DNA of 64,000 bases from Symbiodinium natans (Eukaryota; Sar; Dinophyceae; Suessiales; Symbiodiniaceae), in contig CAJNDS010002757.1 of assembly GCA_905221605.1 (NCBI GenBank), forward strand, positions 823,501 through 887,500, given 5' to 3'. The translations under genes were made by a program, and so were the position numbers. Positions 1 to 9,894 of this stretch are shown here, piece after piece (within the stretch, counting starts at the first letter, position 1; each line of letters begins with the position of its first letter). The notes under the pieces are model-generated. The model did not search any database and was not told the origin of the DNA. It saw only the letters and a list, made by a program, of their open reading frames with translations.

Positions 1-962
1 CCCACACCACGTGAGTGGGGGCTTGGGAGCGGTGCCGGAAACCCTTTGAGCCCGAAACCCTGAGTAGAATGCAGGTTTAGGGTACTGGAGTTTATAGGGA
101 AGCGCTTCTGCAAGAACTCCATTGTTAGACTACCCGGGCTTGGTCAGATTTCGCAAGTACCGGTACCATGACACGGCGGTTCGACTTAACGCAAGCGGAC
201 ATATCGGAGCCTCAGAGTGTCTTGATCAGCTTAAGGCCCCACTTTTCCTCCTTTAGAAATCCTGGTGCCAGGGCAGCTGGAGCTACCAGAGGGCGGCCAG
301 AGCCCAGCTCGCGGCAGCAGCAAGTCGGTGCGGCTTCCGGGGTAGTTTTGTTGTTGTTTGGGTGGGTTCAGGCGAATCCCCTCCCCCTAATACTAAACCC
401 CCCCCCCCCCTACCCCCTAATATTAAAAACCCCCACTATACTGCAATATGACTATAGTGGGGGGTATTTAATATTAGGGGGTAGGGGGGGTTTAGTATTA
501 GGGGGAGGGGACTAATCCCTAGCCCGTGACAGTTTCAGGGGCGGCTCTAGGGTTCATAGGGCCTAGGGTTTGGGGCAGGTGTAGGGTTCTACAGTAGGGC
601 CCAGGGTTCTTTGATTGGGGGGTTTTTGAGGTTTTCGGGTGCCAGCTGTTATGGGCCCTAGGATTTTTAAGTTCAGGGAGAGTTTAGAGTGTCGGCTTCA
701 ATGCTACCGTCACGAACTACTCGTTCTTATATGGGAATCTGGAACCAGCAATCAAGGGATTAAATTTCAGGGTGGCGCCGAGTTCCTGCAAGGTTCGAAG
801 GCGCTAAACCTCGAGGCCCTAAACCCCAAACCCCTAAAACCCCCCGAAAACCCCTAAACCCTTAACCCCCGAAACACTGAACCCCTAAACCCCGAACTGC
901 TAAACCCTAAACCCCCCAAAACCCCTAAACCTTTCATGTCCTAAAGCACCAGCATTCGCCAG
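1..962. other. Repeat-rich non-coding DNA before the first exon island
   Basis: No gene is recognisable here. The stretch holds the hairpin element at 378-510, a G-rich part with scattered GGGTTTAGG-like words at 530-640, and a C-rich part (CCCTAAA-like words) at 790-940 that leads into the exon-like island at 963. The small open frames in it have no family resemblance. Confidence 0.6.
378..510. repeat. Long inverted repeat (hairpin element, MITE-like)
   Basis: Two arms of about 58-63 bp (378-440 and 453-510) are near-perfect reverse complements around a 12-bp loop. The outer ends read CCCCTCCCCCTAATACTAAA on the left and the matching complement on the right; the inner ends read CCCACTATA and TATAGTGGG. 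The arms differ mainly in the length of one C/G run. It has no coding content. A short non-autonomous element or a replication-generated palindrome both fit. Confidence 0.8.
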
Positions 963-1050
963 GGCCGCGTGCGCTCCAAGAATCCCGCGGCGGAGGCTCG
1001 CGTGGACCAGTTCCTGGAGAGGCAGAGCGAGCAGATGCCTTGGGAGATTC
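963..1050 (+). CDS. Candidate internal exon, family unknown
   Basis: An open island between C-rich CCCTAAA DNA (upstream) and G-rich TTTAGGG DNA (downstream). It starts after a CGCCAG acceptor and ends before GTAGTT. It reads GRVRSKNPAAEARV and then DQFLERQSEQMPWEI. The charged, non-repetitive composition differs sharply from its flanks. The segment DQFLERQ resembles the helix that precedes the KYGN motif in the EF-hand exons further right, but this is inference. Boundaries are hand-placed. Confidence 0.4.
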
Positions 1051-1393
1051 GTAGTTCTTGGGTTTAGGGCAAGGTCTCTGGGGTGTAGGTCGCAGGGTTG
1101 AGGGTTTAAAGGATTTCGCAGGGTTTCGGAAGCTTCTGGGCTTTATGCGGTTTGTCGTTCCTATGATTGCTTCTATCTAAAATCTGTTGTTGTTCTTGTT
1201 CCTGCTTATTCTGTGAAATACTAGAATCATTTCTGTCGTGACACATCTTTAATACTACCATTCCGCATTCCTATGCATGTTTTCTTCTTGCTCCTCATTC
1301 ATAGAGAAGTCGGGTATAGTCGGGTACGGGGCGGCGTCAGTTGCATGGCTCTGCACGTGAGGGTTTTTGCGTGCGCCGAGTCTGGTCGAGGTG

Positions 1394-1434
1394 CCCTAAA
1401 CCCTAAACCCTAAACCCTAAACCCTAAACCCTAA
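1394..1434. repeat. Interstitial telomere-like array, CCCTAAA on plus
   Basis: About five uninterrupted CCCTAAA units followed by a degenerate CCCTAAG unit. Confidence 0.9.
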
Positions 1435-1619
1435 GCCCTAAACATATACGCCTGAAACTGCCTCACTAAACTCCATGCATGAACCCTTTCATCGGATCAA
1501 CTCACGAAATCCTAGAGCACAGACCCTATCAACCCGGCAAGCCCTAGAGGCCGCATGAACCCTGCACCCCTACTTGAGCCCCACAGCTTGTAAGGCCGCA
1601 CTTCGGAGCACGAAGGCCG

Positions 1620-1688
1620 TTTAGGGTTTAGGGTTTAGGGTTTAGGGTTTAGGGTTTAGGGTTTAGGGTTTAGGGTTTAGGGTTTAGG
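1620..1688. repeat. Interstitial telomere-like array, TTTAGGG on plus
   Basis: About ten perfect TTTAGGG units. Its orientation is opposite to the arrays at 1394 and 1797 on either side. Confidence 0.95.
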
Positions 1689-1836
1689 AAGCTGTTGACC
1701 TGTTGTGGTCACCAACAAAGGCCATCGAAGGCTGTGTGAACCGCGAGGTCGCGAGGACCACCCTCAAACCCCAAAACCTAAACCAGGGTACCTCCTAAAC
1801 CCTAAACCCTAAACCCTAAACCCTAAACTGCTACAG

Positions 1837-1930
1837 CTGAGGCCCACCCCTCAGTACTTGATCCGCCGGGCGACCTCAAAAGTCCACCGGGAGCTGGTGG
1901 AAGTGGCCAGGACGGGCCTTCGCGGCTTAA
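1837..1930 (+). CDS. Candidate internal exon, family unknown
   Basis: An open island directly after CCCTAAA repeats (1797-1827) and before TTTAGGG repeats (1940-2008). Acceptor CTACAG, donor TTAAG/GTCAAT. It reads LRPTPQYLIRRATSK then VHRELVEVARTGLRGL. It has the same C-rich / island / G-rich layout as the better supported exons at 12.9-21.5 kb. I do not recognise the family. Confidence 0.4.
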
Positions 1931-2333
1931 GGTCAATAACGAGGGGTTTATAGGGTTTAGGGTTTAGGGTTTGGGGTTAAGGGTTTAGGGTTTAGGGTTT
2001 AGGGTTTATTGACATACCGAAGACCAACACCGAGGTCAAGGTAGGGGTAGGCCGACGGTTCAAAGCAAGTATATGTATGGATGTATCTATGCGTATTTTC
2101 TAAAGACATAGTATAGAAAATATATATATATATATACAGAAAACGTCATACTGCAGGCCCGAGTTTTCTGTACATGCCTTTTCGGGCTAAACAATGAGAT
2201 GGATGGGTAGACGTCGGGAGGGTGGGCTGAGCAATGAGATAGATGGGTTCAAGTATGGAGTGTAGGCTGAACTACATCAGCTACGTTACCTTTAGCCTTT
2301 GGTCATAGAATCCTTACTCTGTGACTGGCTACA

Positions 2334-2408
2334 GAAGGGAGGGGAAAGGACACAGAAGGGAGGGGAAAGGACAACAAAAGGGGGGGGGGGTGGGGAAAGA
2401 AAAAAAGA

Positions 2409-2440
<32 letters not shown>

Positions 2441-2656
2441 GGGGAGGGGGGGGGGGGGGGGGGGGGAAAGAAAAAAAAAAAAAAAAAGGGAGGGGGGGAG
2501 GGGGGGGGGGGGGGGGCAAACGTTTTTTTTTTTTTTTTTTTTCTTCCCCCCCCCCCCCCCCCTCCCCCCCCCCTTTTTTTTTTTTTTTTTTCTTTTTTTT
2601 TTTTTTTCTTCCCCCCCCCCCCCCCTCCCCCCGCCCCCCTCCTTCTTCTTCTTCCC
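2334..2656. repeat. Polypurine tract followed by polypyrimidine tract
   Basis: From 2334 to 2516 the plus strand is almost pure A/G (blocks A about 32, G about 35, A about 21, G about 29). From 2523 to 2656 it is almost pure T/C (blocks T about 20, C about 30, T about 35, C about 30). The A-G-A blocks at 2400-2487 can pair with the T-C-T blocks at 2523-2607, with the last G run and GCAAACG as loop. Reading frames through it are low-complexity artefacts. Run lengths may be affected by sequencing error. Confidence 0.85.
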
Positions 2657-3452
2657 CTTATAAAATATGTGTGTTTACAATATGTATACAGAGAATCCTG
2701 CTATATGCTGTAACCTTTTTTTGTATCTGTATCTTTGCTTTTGCTTTCATCCGCACATCCATCGCAAGGTACGGTCCCCAACTCATCCAGCTCCATGCGC
2801 AGGGAGCGTCAGTATATACAGATATACTGAGTCAGATAAATATTATCTAGATACATATATGTACATATAAATTAGTAGTTTTACATATAATTACAATGTA
2901 CTTTGAGAACTACGACTTAACGACGTACATGTTCTTTTGGTAGATAAGCATAAAAGACAAGATTTCTTCCATTATTTAACGATAATCTAGTGAGTTGCAG
3001 TGACTGTGACACACCCAGCACGGACTCATGCTTGTGTCAAACCCAACATCTTTTCCGGATAAACGACATATGTTGCTGAGAGAAGATCTGTTTATCGTGA
3101 AACGAAATCGACATAAATAAAGATACATATGTGATACTGTCTATTACGCACACACGTTTATACACACTTCATCCCTGATCGCATGTAGCAACTTTTCACA
3201 CTCTATAGTGATCAAAACATGTAAACAGGCCCATGTTCGTCGTGGTCCTCGTGCCTGAGCATCGTGGCTGTCCCAGTCTTCAGGGTGTTGCCTGTCTCAT
3301 CAGACTACTGATGTGTTGCTATATATGACCGCCAAGTAGAACTTGCTGAACTTTCGCATCAACTTTCATACCGTCATCATTTCTCCTCAAGAATAGTTCG
3401 GTAGGGACATCACTGGTGCTGTGATATCCTGGTACTTGTTTACTCGTCGAAT
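2657..3452. other. AT-richer DNA upstream of the transposon-like gene
   Basis: No gene is recognised. The sequence lacks the TTTAGGG words that fill most of the window and resembles the composition after 8740, so it may be the left non-coding part of the same element. No clear terminal inverted repeat was found by eye. Confidence 0.4.
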
Positions 3453-6400
3453 ATGAGCGAGCCGCCTGATGCGGCGTCGCGTGTCGGCGGTAGACCGTCT
3501 CCCGATGACTTAGAGAAGGACTTGGAGTCTCTCATGAACGAGGAATCAGAGAGACGAAACATGGGCTCACCACACATGGCTTCTTCAGCTCCAGAGCTAG
3601 CTGCGTCTGAATTGCCTCAAGATGCAGCACATCCACCTCCAGCAAAGCGTCTTCGTGGTGCCCAGCTGCTACTACAGCCGCAATATCGCGTAGATGTTAT
3701 ATATATGTCGTGTAGTATCATCTTGAACTGTCATATATATATACTCTTTCCATCGTGGGGTTGCATGTATAATGCAATGTCTGTATAAGCCTTTCCATGT
3801 CACAGCATTCGTTTTCTCTTGTCTTGTTAGACTGCTATGCACAATATTTCTGATATCGTCTTATGTGTCCACTGCGTGTTCCTCCATAGACCTCGCACTG
3901 TCCTGCCATGGGTTTTATACATTATCCGGTGCATAACTACAATTATTGGATCGTATCAGGTGTTCCATATCCATTAGCTGTACACACGCCGCTATGGTGT
4001 ACTGCACTATCATACACACATACTTTTCATTTCCAGGTTCCGTGCCTTCTCAGACCTTCACGAACAAGATCCCCCCGGTGGTGAGATTCCCCATCTTCCT
4101 GCTGTTGATCCTGTTCCGCCGCCCAAGACGATTCTCGACATTGTGTCAGAGTATAAGTCCTGGAGTGTTGCCACGCATCCTAACGCCTGTCGTCACACTT
4201 GCCTCGTCCTGGCCGTCACCAAGTTTCTGTGCGACATGAATGCCACCAACTACATGATGTCCAATGTTCAGAAACTAGTACTCTTCCTCTTGATTGACGG
4301 AGACAACTGGCGTGCACATAAGAGACAACTATTCCACCTTTGTGATGGGGCGTGGGACATGGAAGAAAAATTGAGCTTGGAAGCTTGGGACTTCTTGTCA
4401 GCCGTCGAGGGCATCTTTGTTTCCATTGCCACAAGCATCGAGAACGATGAAAAGAACATACTCTGGTCGTGGGCAGACGCCAGAAGCTATGTTTACAAAG
4501 CCATCGAAGGGTGCAAACGCCGTGGGGAGCTCGTTGACGTCTGTGCTCGTATAGCGAAGGAACATAGTGATCACGTCCGAGTTGTTACTAGCAACAAAAC
4601 ATGGAAGGCGACATGGGCTCGAAGAGTCGCTGATATGCTTGCTTCTTACAGGAAGGCGTGGGAGACTCAGACACACTCCGTGGTTCTATCTCGTCTTTTC
4701 TTGCAAGACTGCGACATGCCCATGCCAAAATCCCAAGGTATATGCTTCAGTGACATCTACTTGACTTCCAACTGGGAGATTCGCTCCAAGCATGAGGCAC
4801 AGGACTGTTACGTACGGTTCGACTACCCTTACTTCTACGAGAATACCCTTGCAGGAGACCCGTCCATCAATCTCCCTATGCTCAAAGAAAGGCTGAGACT
4901 CTTCTTGACCTCTCTCTACTACAAGAACGAGCATGCTTTTCAAGCCAAGCTATGCTTTCTTTGTGCTGCCTTCCAAGGCGTCTGTACGGGAAAGATGCTG
5001 TTCCAGGTTGGTCGTGGAGGGGATGGTAAAGGCATGGAGGCTATCCTAGATGCAGCTCTCTTTGGTTCGAAGTCTTCGGCTAGTCTGGACTGTGGTGTAT
5101 TCTTGGACCGAGCGGAGTTCAGAAAAAGTGCCGAACTTGTTTGGAACAAATCGAATGTCAGGATCCAGGAAATGGACTCCAAGGTTCGCTTCATATCCGA
5201 CATATGGAAACGGTTTGTGGTCGACGAGGAGATCGACTGCAGGGTAAACTATGGTTTCACTACCAAGAGACGCTTTGGTACGTCCATGAAGATCCAGGAA
5301 CTGAACTATGAGAATGTACCGGTGATTGAGGAAAGCAAGGACATCAACAAGGCGTGCGAGCAACTTCGGAGACGTGTGGTCTGCATTCGCATGGGCACAT
5401 CGACCTACACGTTGAACCCAAACGAAGTTGACCATGATCGTGGCATTTACCTTCTGATTCCACAAAAGGAATTAGCATCGGATTTACGTCATCCGGTCAC
5501 TGCGTCGTTGTACCTCCGTGATTGGTGTCTGCCCTTCTTCAGAGAGAACCCGGTTGGGGAGTGTCTGACAATGTTGCATGATCTGAAGTCCATCAGTGAC
5601 AAGCTGGAGATGGACACTCAGTGGCTTGCTGCAAAGTTGTCCGGTCGTGATCTAGTTCCTCCCGGGGATGATCGCATGCTGGTCGATGCCAATGACGAAA
5701 TAGTTGAGTTGGTTCATGCCTCGACGCCGACCAGACCCATTCTCAAGGAGTACTTGTTACACAAGATTGATGAGCTCCCAGGCTGTATTACATCAACTCG
5801 CGGTCGTACCACGAAGCTTCAGCGGTTCGTGTCTGCAATTGACCATTCCTCCCTCAAGCTCTTCAGACAAGTGGATCATAGTACTTTCGAGAAGCTGCAG
5901 ATCAACTGGGCGAGGCTAAAGGAGTCGATGGCTCGACATGGCGGGGTTAACATCTTCGGGGATTGGACTCACTGGACATGCCCATTTGACTTGAAGCACA
6001 TCATCCAAACATGGGACGGGAATGCATTTCAGGACCATAGTACTTTCCTCCTCCAGCACTGCACAGTCAGAGGAGTTGGTGATGCGGTATTGCGATCGGC
6101 TGTCACTAGCCTGGACGAGACTGTAGACATTGAGCGACTCAAAGCATATGCACTTCGAGGAGTGGATCGTCGTCAAGAGATGCTTGAAAGGTACATTGCG
6201 CGACACGAGACTGCAGGACTCACGTCCAGTGACGGCATGTCCACCGTTACGGTGGAGTACTATACCCAACCAGGGTACGGTCGTCTACTTGCTAGAGGTG
6301 CAGCAGGTCAGAAACTCACAAGAGAGGCTAGAGCCGAAGCTTTCTTCCACTGCTCTGAAGTTGACGCTGCTTGTTGCCATCCACGGCTACTGCAACAAAA

Positions 6401-8738
6401 ACTTTTCGACCTCGATGTCTGGTCCGATGGCAAATACACCATCCTAGCACTCTTCATCAAGCATTACCAAGCGTGGCGCTACTGTGTGGCCGACTACATG
6501 GACGTCTCTGTGGATCAGGCCAAAACGGAGCTCATTCGCATTTTCTACGGAGGCAAACCCTCCTGCGAAATTCCCTTCCTCATGAAGCTCTGTGCAGAGG
6601 TCCAGACTGCTGCTCTCTCCATTGTTCATCATCCAAGCTCAAGAATGTGGCGGGGTCTTTACTCGGATCGAAGGAATCCAGAGTTCTCACGTCTCTCTGG
6701 CATTCTGTCAATGGAAGAAGCCAAAATGCTTGAGTCAGTGTCAAGTTTGATGGGACAGGCTATGTGTGTACTGCTGTTTGATGGTGCCTACGTGCAGTGC
6801 CGTAATCTACATGATGACATTGCTCTGTGTCATGGGATGGAGACACACGACTCCAGGGTGGGGTTGCAGATCCGTCGGTGGGCTCCTTTGGCTTGCAAGT
6901 CCGTTCCTCGTCTTTTGGTCCGTCGAGGTGAAGTGCAGTTCTTTCGGACTGAAGATGTCGCAGACCTAGGAAACTGTTTGCTGACGTCCTTGTACTACAT
7001 GGAAGATGACCTCGAACTGGAGAGCCTCAGTCAGAGCGATCTGCGTCACGGTATGTCCGCTCGGGATTTCAACTACATGACACTGGGCATTTCGCAAGGC
7101 GATGACGGCCAAGCTTATCTGCTGGAATGGCTTCCACACGGCTTCATTCGAGAGGAACTTCCGAATGGAGCATTGCTGGCCTTCCATGAGCCCAATTCAT
7201 CTGGCACTTCGGGACATTGGTGGGCGGCCAAGATATGTGGTGACACAGAGGTCGCTATCTTCGACTCCCAAGCGCCAGAGTGTCTCCTAGGTGTTGCCTT
7301 CACCGTTTTGGAAGACGTTCTTCGTGAGACCCAGACTGCGACTGCTTTCATACTCACCCGTGCTCACACAGTAGAAACTCTGCGCATGCCAGAGTCGTCG
7401 GTGTATGACTTGCGTGGAGCCGGCCCAGACGACCCGGATGATCTCGTATCCATCGCGACTCCTCGTGACACTTGCTTAGAATGTGCTTCACCGCTGTATC
7501 CTGCACACGACGTCCAAGGCCGACTATACACATTGAATGGCGTGAAGAAGGTCACGGTCACGACCAAGCGTTGCTCTCGCAAAACATGTCGAACACATCA
7601 CCATTACAACTACAGGAAGGTAGACGGGCAGATGTACCACAGCCTATCTCTTGGGGACATGAAGTACATCTTTGTGAATAGTAAAGTCGGCTTTGATCGC
7701 ACATTCCTGGACTATCACGAGGCCTTGCAGTTCCGAGGAGGTATCAGCCACAATGCCATTGAGTTCGCTCAGTCACATACTCTCTGGAATGACCCGGAGC
7801 AACACTACCGCTGGCACCGTGAATACTCGACTGCGCAGCTGTACTATGCTGTGGTTCAGGAAGCGCATGAGATGTGGTGTGATCCCAGAAGCAACCAATC
7901 AGCCAGACTCTTCAACCTGGAGGTAACTCAGCCTCTCTCCGAGGCCTTCCTTTCTGAGTACAAGGATTGGTGGCAGCGTCAACAATTCTCTCCAGCGGAA
8001 TGGCGCCGTGTCAAGGAGGTCGTTATGGACGGGCACGAGAAGGTCGCAGCAAAGTGCCCAGGCAACACGCCTGCCCGCGTCGGTCGTCCCCGCAAGGATG
8101 GCCGCATCAGACAACATGAAAACGGATGGTTCATGGCTATCGATCCCGCCACAGGGCTTGTGATGTCGGCAACCAACATGGCTTCACCAGAGAATAATGA
8201 CATCGCTAAACAAGTCCTACAGAACATTGTGGAACGTGCTCCCAACCTGGACTGCGTCATCTATGACAAGATGTGCGTATGTCAAAAGGCATTCCTGTCC
8301 GACGCGAAATTTCGCCAGGTGAAGTACTGGTGCATTGACCGCTTCCATGCCAGGGCCCATGGTGACACATGTACATGCTCTCCTCTCGTCCATCGGCGCC
8401 TGGACCTTCGCCTACGCAATGTCAACTCGTCCATTGCCGAGCAGACCTTCTCCTGGTTTCGCGGCTACGCATCTACCTTCAATGTGAAGAATCCATTGAC
8501 GCATGTCTTCTATGTCCTACTGTACGTCAAGAAGCATAACCTCTTGATCCGCAAAGACTACCTTCGACACTTGAACCCTTTCAGTGCTCGTGCCAAGGCT
8601 GCCAAGAATGCTCGGGTGCTCATCCGTCCAGCTTCGAAGAAGTACATCTGTCGGCGTCCGTCTGCATCTTTGTCCTCCCACAGAGTCTTGAGGAAGCCGT
8701 CGAAGAAAGTCATCAAGCATCACATGAAGAAGAAGTGA
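3453..8738 (+). CDS. Multidomain element protein: SF3 helicase, polymerase-like, cysteine protease, KDZ-like transposase
   Basis: Exon 1 starts at ATG 3453 and gives a disordered acidic N-terminus with a basic PPAKRLRG stretch. An intron of about 0.33-0.37 kb ends at the AG of 4035-4036. The donor is ambiguous (GC at 3665 or GT at 3710 both keep phase). Exon 2 runs 4037-8738. Numbering from the V at 4143: Walker A GRGGDGKG at 290-297, Walker B-like RIQEMD at 340-345, an N391 motif and RRR at 409-411, as in D5-like SF3 helicases. A possible polymerase palm follows (D741, K794...YG803, D880). Then a papain-type triad: C945 in GNCLL, H1025 in SGHWWA, D1041 in IFDSQ. A zinc cluster follows with C1111/C1114 and C1144/C1149. 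The C-terminal RNase H-like part has D1334 in MAIDPATG, D1375, D1399 in CIDRFHARAH and E1433 in IAEQTFSW, resembling KDZ/Zisupton-related transposases. The frame is intact, so the copy may be young. The helicase, zinc and DDE calls are firmer than the polymerase call. Confidence 0.75.
3453..8738 (+). mobile_element. Large DNA transposon-like unit (ends not resolved)
   Basis: The coding unit above sits in a stretch (about 2.0-9.6 kb) that is free of the TTTAGGG words found almost everywhere else, as expected for a recent insertion. Helicase, protease and DDE transposase in one protein recall the division of labour in Polinton-like self-replicating elements, but the transposase part is KDZ-like rather than a retroviral-type integrase. 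Coordinates given are only those of the gene; terminal repeats and target duplications were not found by eye. Confidence 0.55.
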
Positions 8739-9313
8739 GACGTACATAGGTACTGTGCGACATGCGTGCCGTGAGGGTTTTCGTACCTTGTCATATAGGC
8801 TTACATTGGCTTACATATCATACGATGCTCATCAAATGGTATTCCGGGATATACATGATACACATATGCTTATGAGATGGAAGTACGAGATCACACGGTT
8901 GCGCTAGCATGTCACACGGGATACACAGAGGACATCCAAAGTGTCTTCTCACTATAAGTCTGAAAGCACACGCGGGGGCATACAGGAGAAAAAAAAAAAA
9001 AACGTGATTCCTCGAGATTCAGTGCAGCATCATGCGTGGGTATAATATGGTATATAGATATGCACGGATATGCTTTGATGACTGAGGTTCAAGCCTCAGC
9101 TTCTGCGAGTGGCGACGTCAGATGTTATGATATTGCCGCGCTTAGTTGGGCAGGCTTGTGTTCTTATAACATCCTGTGTATGTTGTTTGTCCACATATAC
9201 TAAAAATAAGGTAAAATCACGTAAAATACGTGTTTTGGACACGAAAAACACAGGCCTGTATTCCGACGCACTCTCTAGAAAACTATATATATATGTATAT
9301 GTATATGTATATG

Positions 9314-9408
<95 letters not shown>

Positions 9409-9437
9409 GTATGTATATGTGTATGTATATGTATATG

Positions 9438-9510
<73 letters not shown>

Positions 9511-9894
9511 CGCGTGTATTTTATTGTTATGATGTATGCTGTACACTATATGTACACATATCTATATGTATGTATGTACAACAAAAACCCTGCTTTCATT
9601 TTGAGGGCTTTTGGTTCAAGGCTTTGTTTGGGGTTCTATGCCTGCGGGGTCTCTAAGGTCTGGGAGTTGGGGACCTTGGCTTAGGGTTTCCGGTTTACGG
9701 ATTTTGGGCTCTGGGTTTGAAAGAGGTTAAGCAACGTCTTTAAGGAATCTTCCCCGACCTTTCTCACCGACCTCTGGCAAGGGTTGGGCCAATTTCGTAC
9801 CCTTCTAGATGCAATAGACCCTTTCCTAGTACAAACCGCTGACATTGAAACGCTAAGAGTTTGGCGTACAGGTCTTGATTTGTCTGTGAAAGCA
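8739..9894. other. Intergenic stretch with microsatellites
   Basis: Possible 3' flank of the transposon-like gene, including an A14 run at 8990-9003. It then passes through the long ATATGT/TA/GT microsatellite and a G-rich part with degenerate TTTAGGG words (9600-9720) before the ankyrin gene. No other gene is recognised. Confidence 0.6.
9286..9512. repeat. Compound microsatellite: (GTATAT)n, (TA)n, (GT)n
   Basis: A hexamer array GTATAT runs from about 9295 to 9436 with a few GTGTAT variants. It is followed by TA dinucleotides (about 9440-9487) and GT dinucleotides (about 9487-9510). Open frames on both strands here are simple-repeat artefacts. Confidence 0.95.

Noticed and set aside
1394-1830. 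A true chromosome end
   Set aside because: Arrays are short, occur in both orientations throughout the window, and unique sequence continues on both sides.
2292-2713. Glycine/lysine and proline/phenylalanine frames on both strands
   Set aside because: They are translations of homopolymer blocks.
8739-9280. Terminal inverted repeat for the transposon-like unit
   Set aside because: Comparison by eye of 2.0-3.4 kb with 8.74-9.7 kb found no convincing inverted match.
9230-9656. Frames of alternating YV/YI/TH residues
   Set aside because: They are translations of the GTATAT/TA/GT microsatellite.
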